A stretch of 64,000 nt of DNA from Clostridiales bacterium (GTDB taxonomy: Bacteria; Bacillota; Clostridia; Saccharofermentanales; Saccharofermentanaceae): the NCBI GenBank assembly GCA_017617525.1, contig JAFZWA010000029.1:1-64000 (forward strand), given 5' to 3'. Below, piece by piece: positions 17,729 through 26,441 of this stretch (position 1 is the stretch's first letter; each line of letters starts with the position of its first letter). Position numbers and translations under genes: made by a program. The notes under the pieces were generated by a model. It did not search any database. It saw nothing but the letters and a program-made list of their open reading frames with translations, and had not been told where the DNA came from.

Positions 17729-17757
17729 TTGACCAAACAGGCGAAAAATGATACCAT
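17729..17757 (+). promoter_or_regulatory. Promoter of tRNA-Leu
   Basis: TTGACC (17729-17734), a 17-bp spacer, then TACCAT (17752-17757), ending 19 bp before the mature tRNA 5' end. Confidence 0.6.
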
Positions 17758-17776
17758 CACATATGCTTTTCCATAG

Positions 17777-17859
17777 GCGGATGTGGTGAAATTGGCAGAC
17801 ACGCTGGATTTAGGTTCCAGTACGAAAGTGTGCAGGTTCAAGTCCTGTCATCCGCACCA
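17777..17859 (+). tRNA. tRNA-Leu (anticodon UAG)
   Basis: An 83-nt type II tRNA. The acceptor arms GCGGATG and CATCCGC pair perfectly, and the CCA end is encoded. The D-loop has GGTGAAATTGGCAGAC. The anticodon arm CTGGA/TCCAG holds TAG in the loop, the variable arm is long, and the T-arm is CAGGTTCAAGTCCTG. It reads CUN leucine codons. Confidence 0.96.
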
Positions 17860-17861
17860 AA

Positions 17862-17903
17862 ATCGGCTCTTCGTGATTTTCCACGGGGAGCCGATAATTT
17901 TTT
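17862..17903 (+). terminator. Terminator of tRNA-Leu
   Basis: ATCGGCTC pairs with GAGCCGAT across a long loop, followed by AATTTTTT. Confidence 0.8.
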
Positions 17904-17913
17904 GAAACAACCC

Positions 17914-17944
17914 TTGACTTAGAGTTAACTCCAAGTTGTAGAAT
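17914..17944 (+). promoter_or_regulatory. MerR-type promoter and operator
   Basis: TTGACT and TAGAAT are 19 bp apart, the over-long spacer typical of MerR-activated promoters. The spacer region holds a perfect 20-bp palindrome apart from two central-arm bases (ACTTAGAGTT/AACTCCAAGT, 17917-17936). It resembles the GAGTTAACTC operators of AdhR-like regulators, and precedes the merR gene, implying autoregulation. Confidence 0.8.
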
Positions 17945-17984
17945 GAACTTGTGATCAGGAAAATTCTGCAAGGAGGTACTCCCA

Positions 17985-18374
17985 ATGACGATAAAAGAAG
18001 TGTGCGAGAAGTTCGATATTACGCCCGATACGCTTCGCTACTATGAACGTGTCGGAGTGATTCCCGAGGTGCACAGAACGAAAGGCGGCATCAGGGACTA
18101 TACGGACGAAGACGTCGCCTGGGTCGAAAATGCCATCTGTATGAGAAACGCCGGAGTTTCCGTGGAGATGCTGGCAGAGTATGTAAGGCTATTCCAATTG
18201 GGCGACAGTACTTTTCAAGCAAGACGAGATATTCTTGCCGAGGCAAGAGAAGAGATCCAGAAACAGCTGGATAAATACCAGGTGACGATGGACCGTCTTA
18301 ACTACAAGATCTCAAAATACGATGTAGCACTTAAGACAGGTGTCCTTTCATGGGACGATTGCGAGGAGGAGTAA
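17985..18374 (+). CDS. MerR family transcriptional regulator (AdhR-like)
   Basis: A 129-residue regulator: MerR winged helix (TIKEVCEKFDITPDTLRYYERVGVIP), then a coiled-coil dimerisation helix ending near 118 (VTMDRLNYKISKYDVAL). There is no metal-binding Cys cluster. This fits the small-effector, aldehyde-sensing class rather than the metal-sensing class. AGGAGG precedes the ATG. It is first in an operon with an alcohol dehydrogenase 3 nt downstream, and it lies behind a 19-bp-spacer promoter that it probably controls. Confidence 0.88.
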   Translation: MTIKEVCEKFDITPDTLRYYERVGVIPEVHRTKGGIRDYTDEDVAWVENAICMRNAGVSVEMLAEYVRLFQLGDSTFQARRDILAEAREEIQKQLDKYQVTMDRLNYKISKYDVALKTGVLSWDDCEEE

Positions 18375-18377
18375 AAC

Positions 18378-19544
18378 ATGTTAGGTAATTTCAGTTATAA
18401 GAACGCAACAAAGCTCTATTTCGGAGATGATTCACTTCAGTTTTTAAACGAGGAACTTCCGAAATACGGAGAGAACGTCCAACTCATCTATGGCGGCGGT
18501 TCGATCAAGAAGAACGGTCTCTACGATGAGATCGTGAAGATCCTTAAGGATAACGGAAAAACGATCGTGGAGGATGGCGGTGTTATGCCGAATCCGACGG
18601 TCGAAAAGCTCCGTGAAGGCATCAAGATCGCGCGTGACAACAAAGTCGATCTGCTTCTTGCGGTAGGTGGCGGTTCCTGCTGCGACTACGCGAAGGCGGT
18701 ATCCGTTTCCGTTCACTGTGACGAGGATCCATGGGACAAATACTATATCCGTTTTGAAGAGCCGACATGTGAGATCGTTCCTGTCGGATGCGTGCTGACT
18801 ATGGCCGGCACGGGTTCCGAGATGAATGCGGGTTCCGTCATTACGAACCATGAACAGAAACTGAAGGTCGGCCACGTTTTCGGTGAAGAAGTCATGCCGA
18901 AGTTTTCGATCCTGAATCCGAAATATACTTTCTCTCTTCCGAAGAGACAGATGGTAGCGGGTATCTACGATATCTTTAATCACATCTGCGAACAGTACTT
19001 CTCAGGTGAAGACGACAACACGAGTGATTATCTCTCGGAAGCTCTGATGAAGTCCGTTGTACACAGTTCTCTGATCGCGATCGAGAATCCGGAGGATTAC
19101 GAAGCAAGATCCAACATCATGTGGACAGCGACATGGGCGTTGAATACCCTTATCGCAAAAGGTAAGACGACCGACTGGATGGTGCATATGCTCGGCCAGG
19201 CTGCAGGCGCTTACACCGACGCGACCCACGGTATGACACTGTCTGCCGTATCTCTTCCATATTATCGATACATCTTGCCTTACGGACTAAAGAAGTTTGT
19301 CCGCTTTGCAGAGGAAGTATGGAATGTTTCTCCTTCCGGAAAGACAGACGAACAGATTGCGGAAGAAGGTCTTCAGGAGATGGAGAAGTGGATGCGTAGA
19401 ATCGGTGTCGCGATGAGTCTTTCCGAACTCGGAGCTACAGAAGACATGATCGATGGAATCGCCGACGCGACATTCATCCTCGAGGGCGGCTACAAGGTAC
19501 TTACGAAGGATGAAGTGAAGCAGATCCTGAAGGAAAGCTTGTAA
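18378..19544 (+). CDS. Iron-containing alcohol dehydrogenase (butanol dehydrogenase-like)
   Basis: A 388-residue group III dehydrogenase close to BdhA/YqhD. The nucleotide-binding motif is AVGGGSCCDYAKAV, the family TMAGTGSEMN segment follows, and metal-ligand regions lie at GIYDIFNHICEQY and VHMLGQAAGAYTDATHGM. It is expected to reduce aldehydes to alcohols with NAD(P)H in the cytosol. Its place behind an AdhR-like regulator and ahead of a flavodoxin suggests detoxification of reactive aldehydes rather than solvent fermentation. Confidence 0.9.
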   Translation: MLGNFSYKNATKLYFGDDSLQFLNEELPKYGENVQLIYGGGSIKKNGLYDEIVKILKDNGKTIVEDGGVMPNPTVEKLREGIKIARDNKVDLLLAVGGGSCCDYAKAVSVSVHCDEDPWDKYYIRFEEPTCEIVPVGCVLTMAGTGSEMNAGSVITNHEQKLKVGHVFGEEVMPKFSILNPKYTFSLPKRQMVAGIYDIFNHICEQYFSGEDDNTSDYLSEALMKSVVHSSLIAIENPEDYEARSNIMWTATWALNTLIAKGKTTDWMVHMLGQAAGAYTDATHGMTLSAVSLPYYRYILPYGLKKFVRFAEEVWNVSPSGKTDEQIAEEGLQEMEKWMRRIGVAMSLSELGATEDMIDGIADATFILEGGYKVLTKDEVKQILKESL

Positions 19545-19553
19545 GGTGATGAC

Positions 19554-20126
19554 ATGATGAAAAGACTCGTTTCTGTTATATGCTGCCTGAGTATGGTAGT
19601 TACGCTTGTGGCCTGCAGTAAGTCCACCAAAGAGAGCAGTTCTTCCGAAACAACTCCATCGTCTACGACAGTAATTGAGACGACAACGGAAGAAACGACG
19701 ACTCAGGTATCGGACACTACGGCAACAAGCAGTGAAGACGAAGTAAAAGAGCGGATCGAGAGCATGAAAGAAGAGAGCGATATGGTACTTAAGATCAATG
19801 ATCAGACCATTAAAGTGGAATGGGAAGAGAACGAATCGGCTGCTGCCCTTAAAGACCTGTGCTCGAGTGCTCCGATAACGATTGAAATGTCGAAGTACGG
19901 CGGATTTGAACAGGTAGGATCGCTTGGAACAAGTCTTCCGAGAAACGATGAGCAGATGACAACTTCACCTGGCGATATCGTTCTTTATTCCGGAAATCAG
20001 ATCGTAGTCTTTTACGGCTCGAACTCCTGGAGTTACACCAGACTCGGAAAGATACAGGGTATGAGCGAAGCAAAGCTTACAGATCTTCTTGGCTCAGCAG
20101 ATGTGACAATCAGTATCAGTCTTTAA
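19554..20126 (+). CDS. Lipoprotein with cyclophilin-like domain
   Basis: A 190-residue protein. The lipobox is TLVAC (Cys about 21). A Ser/Thr/Glu linker reaches to about residue 65, then there is a cyclophilin-like fold domain (LKINDQTIKVEWEENESAAAL...; PGDIVLYSGNQIVVFYGSNSWSYTRLGKI). Such domains often sit beside flavodoxins and Fe-alcohol dehydrogenases. No peptidyl-prolyl isomerase activity is assured. It lies 9 nt behind the dehydrogenase gene, in the same operon. Confidence 0.8.
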   Translation: MMKRLVSVICCLSMVVTLVACSKSTKESSSSETTPSSTTVIETTTEETTTQVSDTTATSSEDEVKERIESMKEESDMVLKINDQTIKVEWEENESAAALKDLCSSAPITIEMSKYGGFEQVGSLGTSLPRNDEQMTTSPGDIVLYSGNQIVVFYGSNSWSYTRLGKIQGMSEAKLTDLLGSADVTISISL

Positions 20127-20141
20127 TCGGAGGTAATAACT

Positions 20142-20618
20142 ATGACAAAAGCATTAGTAGCATATTTCAGCGCAAGTGGAGTCACGGCAAAGGTAGCAGA
20201 AAATCTTGCCCAAGCAATCGGCGCAGATCTTTATGAGATCGCTCCGGAGATCCCTTATACAGACGCGGATCTGAACTGGATGGATAAAAAATCCAGAAGC
20301 ACAGTCGAGATGAAAGACAGATCCTGTCGTCCGGCCATCGGAACGAAAGTCGAGAACATGGAGCAGTATGACACGGTATTCGTAGGATTCCCGATCTGGT
20401 GGTACAGAGAACCGTCGATCATTGATACTTTCATGGAAAGCTACGATTTCAGCGGAAAGAGTGTTATTCCGTTTGCGACATCCGGAGGATCGGGGATTGG
20501 TGATTCTTATAAGAACATGCAGGCATTAGCTCCGGCAGCAATCGTAAAGGACGGTAAGAAGTTTGCTCCTTCCACATCAGAAGTAAGTCTTAAGGATTGG
20601 GCGGAACAGTATATCTAA
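20142..20618 (+). CDS. Flavodoxin family protein
   Basis: A 158-residue long-loop-type flavodoxin: FMN phosphate loop YFSASGVTAKVAENLA, aromatic flavin-contact loop FPIWWYREPSIIDTF, and the strand-loop PFATSGGSGIG. It is a cytosolic electron carrier or quinone/aldehyde reductase. Fourth gene of the MerR operon. AGGAGGTAAT-type ribosome site. Confidence 0.9.
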   Translation: MTKALVAYFSASGVTAKVAENLAQAIGADLYEIAPEIPYTDADLNWMDKKSRSTVEMKDRSCRPAIGTKVENMEQYDTVFVGFPIWWYREPSIIDTFMESYDFSGKSVIPFATSGGSGIGDSYKNMQALAPAAIVKDGKKFAPSTSEVSLKDWAEQYI

Positions 20619-20688
20619 GTATCAAAAACCCGGGAAAAAACGGGGGTATCTCACTTTTCTGTCTGTATCTCATTCACCTTTCGTATCT

Positions 20689-21630
20689 TTATGCCTCGTT
20701 CAAAACTCTCAGGAACTGTTCTTTCGACCAATAGTACTGTCCCTTGTCTTCAAACTCTCTGTAAAAGACTTCGATCATCATGGTCAGATACAGAATGATA
20801 TCGTACCAGCGAAGTCTCTTGAGTTCATTTTCCGTGAAATCGGTCTTTCCGAATCCTTCCAGAAAAGCACTGCCGCGGTTGTGGCTTCGGAAACGGTCAT
20901 CCATGAATGCTTCGCCCCACATGGCTCTTTCCCAGTCGATAATGCCGGATACATGATCGTTCTTGATAAAGACATTTCCTTCCCACATATCCCAGTGAAC
21001 TAAAGTGGCAGAAGGGACTTCGTCAAAGATGTGTCTTTCATTTTCAAAGTCTTCGAGGAGCTTGTTCGCGTCACATCCCAGATCTACATTTTTCTTCTGT
21101 CCGTCTGATATCAGGTTCGAAAGCATGGTGTGGATGAAGTCGGATAAGTGATCGTATCTCTTTTCATCCCCGAGGAAACCAAACTGCGGGTTGGTAATAG
21201 AGCACAGTTGTCTGGCGATCTCGCCGATCTCGCGGGCGAGCTTTTTGTTTGTCTCCTCTGACAGCGAATCTTTGATGAAACTGTAATTATCTCCCGGAAG
21301 CTTTTCCATAAAGAAGTAATCGCCATCGCAGATGGTTCTGGAGGTGTCATACGAAAGGACATCCGCGACTTTAAAAGAACAGCGCTCCCGGACCAGCTCC
21401 ATAGCCTTAACTTCCGCGGCCATTAAGCAGATCTCGTTCGAGGTGTTGCCGGTCGTATCTTTCGCGGCGATCTTCAGGATGCATTCCTCGCCGTCGCTGA
21501 AAGTGATAGCGTATGTGACATTACACATTCCCTCGGTCAGCTCCTTAATGCTTGCTGCCGTTTTACCGGGAAATGCCTTCCTGATCATTTCATTAATAAC
21601 AATGTCTGACTGTCTGTTCTTAGTTATCAT
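20689..21630 (-). CDS. APH family phosphotransferase
   Basis: A 313-residue kinase-fold protein of the aminoglycoside/choline phosphotransferase family. The Brenner motif is LVHWDMWEGNVFI (catalytic Asp plus Asn) and the metal-binding Asp lies in GIIDWERAMWGEAFMD. The substrate is not predictable; it could be an antibiotic or a small metabolite such as a sugar, homoserine or choline. The start at 21630 is chosen because AGGAAGG lies 8 nt upstream, rather than an in-frame ATG at 21663. It is a lone gene convergent with the flavodoxin operon. Confidence 0.85.
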   Translation of the reverse strand: MITKNRQSDIVINEMIRKAFPGKTAASIKELTEGMCNVTYAITFSDGEECILKIAAKDTTGNTSNEICLMAAEVKAMELVRERCSFKVADVLSYDTSRTICDGDYFFMEKLPGDNYSFIKDSLSEETNKKLAREIGEIARQLCSITNPQFGFLGDEKRYDHLSDFIHTMLSNLISDGQKKNVDLGCDANKLLEDFENERHIFDEVPSATLVHWDMWEGNVFIKNDHVSGIIDWERAMWGEAFMDDRFRSHNRGSAFLEGFGKTDFTENELKRLRWYDIILYLTMMIEVFYREFEDKGQYYWSKEQFLRVLNEA

Positions 21631-21799
21631 ACTTGAACCTTCCTGTGTTGCCACTAATGTCAATATCGTTCAGACGACTACTACTGAAATTATATCATGA
21701 TGCGATAATAGCCTCTAACGGTGCTTTTCTATGAGCGTAAGACAAAATGAAGTATAATAACTCCATTGGGTGTTGGTTAGTACAGAAGAGGAAAATACG

Positions 21800-22039
21800 A
21801 TGAGCGATACAAAGATTCGAGAACTTATCGGCGCAAACATGGATATCGATCTGGTCAGTGAAAATCTTGACTGGAATCAAAGTGCATGCCCGTGGAACGA
21901 AGCCGAGAATACAAAAGAACATAGATGTGCGGTGAAAGATACTTCTATCTGCAAGTATTTTCACGGCATCAAGTATTTGGACAGCGTGCTTTGCAGTTAT
22001 CCGTACGAGAAGGAAGAGGTACCGAATGACAGAATTTGA
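21800..22039 (+). CDS. Small Cys-containing protein
   Basis: A 79-residue acidic soluble protein with Cys in ACPWNE, HRCAVKD, SICKYF and VLCSYP, which suggests metal or cluster binding. It starts after AGAGGAAAA. It overlaps by 14 bases the following redox-type protein, so the two are coupled. No family recognised. Confidence 0.7.
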   Translation: MSDTKIRELIGANMDIDLVSENLDWNQSACPWNEAENTKEHRCAVKDTSICKYFHGIKYLDSVLCSYPYEKEEVPNDRI

Positions 22040-22352
22040 ATCTACAGCAAGGAATAATCACAGAAACGGCATGAATTGCGCGATGTCCGTATATGACGCG
22101 CTGAGCGCTAAAAACCCCAATAAGACGACTCCTCCGAGGCCGAGAGAATTGGGCGGAATGTGTGGAGCGGTTCTGGCCGCTGAGCAGACCATCCGCGAGA
22201 TGGGAGGAACGGAAGAGGATATTGCCGAGTTCGAAAAAAGATTTACAGAGAAGCATAAGTACCTTAAGTGCAGCGAGCTTCGCGGCTTTTTCAGCGGGAA
22301 GTGTAATGACTATGTCGGTACCGCCGCCGATATCGTCGCGACAATGTTATAA
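22026..22352 (+). CDS. C_GCAxxG_C_C family putative redox protein
   Basis: A 108-residue protein with the family's spaced Cys pattern: NGMNCAMSV, GGMCGAVLAAEQ (the core GCAxxG analogue), KYLKCSEL and SGKCNDYV. The family is thought to be a redox-active or cluster-binding protein of anaerobes. The core Cys is in GMCGA rather than GCA, a small deviation. It overlaps the upstream Cys-rich small gene. Confidence 0.75.
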   Translation: MTEFESTARNNHRNGMNCAMSVYDALSAKNPNKTTPPRPRELGGMCGAVLAAEQTIREMGGTEEDIAEFEKRFTEKHKYLKCSELRGFFSGKCNDYVGTAADIVATML

Positions 22353-22388
22353 TACTCTTGCATCATTGTGTGATTCTGAGAGGGTATT

Positions 22389-25010
22389 GTGATTCTGAGA
22401 TATCTGTTTTTATTGTTAGTCGAGCCTCTGCGACTCATCATAGAATTCATCTATTTCTATGCCTACAGGCTTACGGGTAACTGTGGTCTGGCGATCTTTA
22501 TCTTGAGCATCGCGGTCAACTTTTTAGTATTGCCGCTCTATAACAGGGCGAATGACCTTCAGCTTAAGGCAAAAGAAAAAGAAGACAGCATCCGTCCCAT
22601 GGTAGATCACATCAAAAAGACCTTCAAGGGAGACGAGAGGGTCATGATGCTTCAGACCTGCTATCGTCAGGCCGGTTACAGTCAGTTCAATTCCTTGAAG
22701 GGTTCTATCTCACTTGTACTCCAGATCCCGTTCTTCATCGCGGCCTACTCCTTCCTGTCTGATCTTAAGATGTTACAGGGGGTTTCTCTGGGGCCGATCG
22801 CCGATCTGTCACGCCCGGATGCGCTTTTCGCTATAGGTTCTCTAAAGATCAATCTTTTGCCGATATTGATGACTGTCATCAATGTGATCGCCAGTCTTAT
22901 CTACGCGAGTAAGCAGTCTCTGAAAGATAAACTGCAGCTGATCGCAATGGCCTTGGTCTTCCTGGTCCTCCTTTACGGCTCTCCTTCGGGACTTGTTTTC
23001 TACTGGACCATTAATAATCTGTTCTCGCTTGTAAAGAATATCGTCACATTGATAAGAAAACCGGTGCTTTCCGAAACTACTAAGAGTAACAGATCAGATA
23101 AACTCACCAATACTGTTTTTTTGGTCTCCTGCGGTGCTCTCGCCGCGCTTACAGGCCTCATGATACCTGCTGATGTCATTTCTCAAAACCCGGCAGAATT
23201 GATCAATTCATATGGTACGGAGCTTCACAGTCCCATAGTTTATCTTATCAGCAGTGCTTTGATCGCGATCGGAGCATTCCTCATCTGGATCCCGTTGTTC
23301 TACTATCTTCTTAAGGAAAAGATCGGGCACATCCTGTCCGTGTTATTTGCGTCTCTGGCGGCTGTCGGAGCCGTGAACTATTATGTGTTCAATAAGAACT
23401 TCGGCTTCTTGAGAAAAACGATCATCTATGAGCAGAAGATGGTCTTTGCGATAAAAGAGATACTTATCAATCTGCTTTTTGGCGCGGTGATCGTCGCCGT
23501 GATAGTAGTTCTTTTTAAGAAAAAGAAGAATATCCTCAAAAACACGGTCGCGATCATTCTGGCGGCAGTCGTACTCCTGGCATCTCCTCCGATTATCTCG
23601 GTGATCGTGTTTACATCGTCTTATAACCATTCCTGGGCCAATAATGCCGATGATATCAGCGTTCCGATGACGACAACCGGAAAGAACGTCGTGGTCATTA
23701 TGATGGATCGAATGATCGGAGCTTATATTCCTTACATTTTCAATGAGAGACCGGATGTGGCGGCAAAGTTTGACGGTTTCACATATTATCCGAACACGAT
23801 ATCGTTTGGCGGGTATACGAATTTCGGTGTCCCGTCCGTGTTTGGCGGATATGATTACACGCCGGCACAGATAAACGCCCGTTCGGATGAGCGTTTGGTG
23901 GATAAGCATAATGAGTCGCTGCGCGTAATGCCGCAATTATTCTCGGATAACGGATGGAACGTAACTGTCGGAGATCCTTCTTATGCCAATTATCAGTGGA
24001 TCCCGGATGTCAGTATCTACGATTATAACAAGAAGATAAACGCGTATCAGATGTCAGGTGTCCTTAACTGCAGAAACGAACTTCTGGTCAACTCCGGAGA
24101 TGAATTTGAGACACGTTTGAACAGAAACCTTTTCTGTTACGGCTTTATGAAGGCAATGCCTTATTTCATGCAGCCGGTGCTCTATTCCGATGGCTCGTTC
24201 GCTTATATGAATTATTCATACGATGGCTATGTGAATACGTCTTATTCAGGTAACTCGCTTCATGTACAAAAGGGTCTGATGGAGAGCTTTATCCAGGAAC
24301 AGACAGTTCTTGATAATCTGGACGATATCGTCAGTATTACATCGGATCCTACGAATTGTTTCTTTATGTTTGCTAACGGAACAACTCATGAGGCGTCCTT
24401 GCTGAAAGAACCTGATTACACGCCTGAAGTCGTAGTCGATAACACAGATTACGACGCGGCACACCAGGATCGTTTTACTTTAAATGGTGTGACGATGCAC
24501 ATGGAGGATACGAGTTATCTTACATATGCGACATATCAAAGCAATATGGCCGCTTGTATCGGATTGGGAGAATGGTTTGATTATCTCCGTGAGAACGGTC
24601 TTTATGACAATACGCGTATCATACTTGTCGCGGATCACGGAGACGGAACGTTGAAGCAATTTGATGATCTATTGGTAGATGATCCGGAATTTGACGCATT
24701 GGGGTACAATCCCGTACTTATGGTAAAGGATTTCGACAGCACCGGGTTTACGGTATCAGAGGACTTTATGACTAATGCGGATACTCCGTTTCTGGCTCTT
24801 GATGGTCTGATTCAGGATCCCGTGAATCCTTTTACCGGTAATCCGATCAAAGAGGGAGACAAGAGTCAGGATCAGATTATTTACATATCTGACAATCTCA
24901 ATACGACGTTTAACAACGGAACACAATTTGAAGACCCCGACGATTATTGGATTGCGGTCACTCCGGGCGATATCCGCGATGACAAGAACTGGCGTCTATA
25001 TGATGATTGA
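22389..25010 (+). CDS. YidC/Oxa1-like domain fused to a sulfatase/phosphatase domain
   Basis: An 873-residue protein. Residues about 1-225 look like YidC/Oxa1 insertase: the first helix, a cytoplasmic helical hairpin LKAKEKEDSIRPMVDHIKKT, then helices ending in GSPSGLVFYWTINNLFSLVKN. Four more helices span 240-410. The C-terminal ~440 residues form an extracellular alkaline-phosphatase-superfamily domain: metal Asp440 (VVVIMMDRM), candidate nucleophile Thr477 (GGYTNFGVPS), and metal Asp749/His750 (ADHGDG). The architecture suggests transfer of a phosphate- or sulfate-bearing group at the cell surface, as in LTA synthase. GTG start after GAGAGGG. No LTA or capsule genes are adjacent. Confidence 0.8.
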   Translation: MILRYLFLLLVEPLRLIIEFIYFYAYRLTGNCGLAIFILSIAVNFLVLPLYNRANDLQLKAKEKEDSIRPMVDHIKKTFKGDERVMMLQTCYRQAGYSQFNSLKGSISLVLQIPFFIAAYSFLSDLKMLQGVSLGPIADLSRPDALFAIGSLKINLLPILMTVINVIASLIYASKQSLKDKLQLIAMALVFLVLLYGSPSGLVFYWTINNLFSLVKNIVTLIRKPVLSETTKSNRSDKLTNTVFLVSCGALAALTGLMIPADVISQNPAELINSYGTELHSPIVYLISSALIAIGAFLIWIPLFYYLLKEKIGHILSVLFASLAAVGAVNYYVFNKNFGFLRKTIIYEQKMVFAIKEILINLLFGAVIVAVIVVLFKKKKNILKNTVAIILAAVVLLASPPIISVIVFTSSYNHSWANNADDISVPMTTTGKNVVVIMMDRMIGAYIPYIFNERPDVAAKFDGFTYYPNTISFGGYTNFGVPSVFGGYDYTPAQINARSDERLVDKHNESLRVMPQLFSDNGWNVTVGDPSYANYQWIPDVSIYDYNKKINAYQMSGVLNCRNELLVNSGDEFETRLNRNLFCYGFMKAMPYFMQPVLYSDGSFAYMNYSYDGYVNTSYSGNSLHVQKGLMESFIQEQTVLDNLDDIVSITSDPTNCFFMFANGTTHEASLLKEPDYTPEVVVDNTDYDAAHQDRFTLNGVTMHMEDTSYLTYATYQSNMAACIGLGEWFDYLRENGLYDNTRIILVADHGDGTLKQFDDLLVDDPEFDALGYNPVLMVKDFDSTGFTVSEDFMTNADTPFLALDGLIQDPVNPFTGNPIKEGDKSQDQIIYISDNLNTTFNNGTQFEDPDDYWIAVTPGDIRDDKNWRLYDD

Positions 25011-25036
25011 TATCACGTGTATTCGGAAAGGAAGAA

Positions 25037-25876
25037 ATGATGGATAATTCGGTAAAAGAAGTAAATGCTGAACAGCTGAAAAAATACGAGGATCTGAAAC
25101 AGATGCTGAAAGGTTTCGGAAGTGTGGCGGTCGCGTTTTCCAGCGGCGTAGACTCGACGTTTCTTCTTTACGCGGCAAAAGAAGCCTTAGGGGATCAGGT
25201 GATCGCCGTATCGGCAAAGTCCTGTTCTTTCCCCGAAAGAGAACTGAATGAGGCGAAAACATTCTGCAAAAAACATCAGATCCGACAGATCATTTTCGAA
25301 TCGGAAGAACTGGAGATCGAGGGCTTTTCAAGTAATCCGAAAAACAGATGCTATCTCTGTAAACACGAACTGTTTGAGAAGATCATTAAGATCGCGGCAG
25401 AAGAAGGGATCACTACGATCGTAGAAGGTTCCAATCTTGATGACGACGGAGACTATCGTCCGGGTCTTCAGGCTGTAGCTGAACTAGGGATCAAAAGCCC
25501 GCTGAGAAGCCTTGGTTTTACAAAAGAAGATATCCGTGCTTTATCTAAAAAGTTCGGTCTTCCGACATGGAAAAAGCAGTCCTTTGCCTGCCTTTCGTCG
25601 AGATTTGTATACGGAGAGACCATTACGAGGGAAAAGCTCGCAATGGTCGATAAGGCAGAACAGCTTTTACTGGACCTCGGATTCCGTCAGGTGCGCGTAC
25701 GCATCCACGGCACCATGGCGAGAATTGAGATCCTGCCGGAGGAATTCTCCAAGCTGATAAGCGAAGAGATCCGTGAACAGATCACGACATCTTTCAAATC
25801 GTTTGGATTTACATACGTATCTATGGATCTGACCGGTTACAGGACTGGAAGCATGAACGAAGTGATCGAGAGGTGA
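25037..25876 (+). CDS. larE: LarE-type ATP-dependent sulfur transferase
   Basis: A 279-residue PP-loop protein: AdoHcy-hydrolase-like motif FSSGVDST at 34-41, NRCYLCKHELF with Cys105/Cys108, and WKKQSFACLSSRF with Cys185 at the position of the sacrificial Cys of L. plantarum LarE. LarE puts sulfur into pyridinium bis-thiocarboxylate for the nickel-pincer cofactor of lactate racemase. The Cys trio could instead bind a [4Fe-4S] cluster, as reported for some LarE. No larA, larB or larC lies within the window, so another substrate is possible. The ATG at 25037 follows GGAAAGGAAG. Confidence 0.88.
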   Translation: MMDNSVKEVNAEQLKKYEDLKQMLKGFGSVAVAFSSGVDSTFLLYAAKEALGDQVIAVSAKSCSFPERELNEAKTFCKKHQIRQIIFESEELEIEGFSSNPKNRCYLCKHELFEKIIKIAAEEGITTIVEGSNLDDDGDYRPGLQAVAELGIKSPLRSLGFTKEDIRALSKKFGLPTWKKQSFACLSSRFVYGETITREKLAMVDKAEQLLLDLGFRQVRVRIHGTMARIEILPEEFSKLISEEIREQITTSFKSFGFTYVSMDLTGYRTGSMNEVIER

Positions 25877-25881
25877 TGTGC

Positions 25882-26412
25882 ATGAACGTTTTTGAAGCAA
25901 TCAATTCCAGAAGAAGTTACCGCGGGAAATTCAAGGACACTCCGGTTCCGAGAGAGGATCTCGTGAAGATCATGGAAGCGGGTCTTGCCGCGCCGTCAGG
26001 ATGCAACAAGCAGACGACAAGTCTTATCGCCGTTGACGATCCTGAGATGCTTTCTAAACTTAAGGGTGTGATCGATCCGCCGATCGCACAGACTGCACCT
26101 GCCGCGATCTGCGTACTTACCAGACGCATCAATGCATACCGCGACAAGTGCTTCGCGGTTCAGGACTATTCTGCCGCCATTCAGAACATGCTTCTGGCGA
26201 TCGTGGAACTCGGTTATCAGAGCTGCTGGTACGAAGGCCACATTACTGACGATGACGGTATCGGTAAAGTTATGGCCAAGATCCTCGGTGTTCCGGATGA
26301 CTACGATCTGGTATGTTTCCTGCCGGTAGGCATCGCGGAAGATGAGGCGAAGATGCCGATGAAAAAGTCTTTTGAAGAACGGGCGTGGTTTAATTCGTTT
26401 CCTGCAAAGTAA
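25882..26412 (+). CDS. Nitroreductase family protein
   Basis: A 176-residue FMN-dependent oxidoreductase of short type: N-terminal INSRRSYRGKF, then PSGCNKQTTSL, and AIQNMLLAIVELGYQSCWYEG. Family members reduce nitro-compounds, quinones or flavins, or act as ene-reductases; the substrate is unknown. The start at 25882 is preferred over a GTG at 25873, because GAGAGGTG then sits at ribosome-site distance. It follows larE by 5 nt, so cotranscription is likely. Confidence 0.88.
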   Translation: MNVFEAINSRRSYRGKFKDTPVPREDLVKIMEAGLAAPSGCNKQTTSLIAVDDPEMLSKLKGVIDPPIAQTAPAAICVLTRRINAYRDKCFAVQDYSAAIQNMLLAIVELGYQSCWYEGHITDDDGIGKVMAKILGVPDDYDLVCFLPVGIAEDEAKMPMKKSFEERAWFNSFPAK

Positions 26413-26441
26413 AGGTCAGGCTTCGGTATAGGAGGTTGGGT

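Noticed and set aside
17914-17944. Metal-sensing MerR operator
   Set aside because: The MerR protein lacks the Cys residues of metal sensors, and the neighbours suggest aldehydes.
20625-20655. Terminator after the flavodoxin gene
   Set aside because: Only a 4-bp CCCG/CGGG stem with no T tract is visible.
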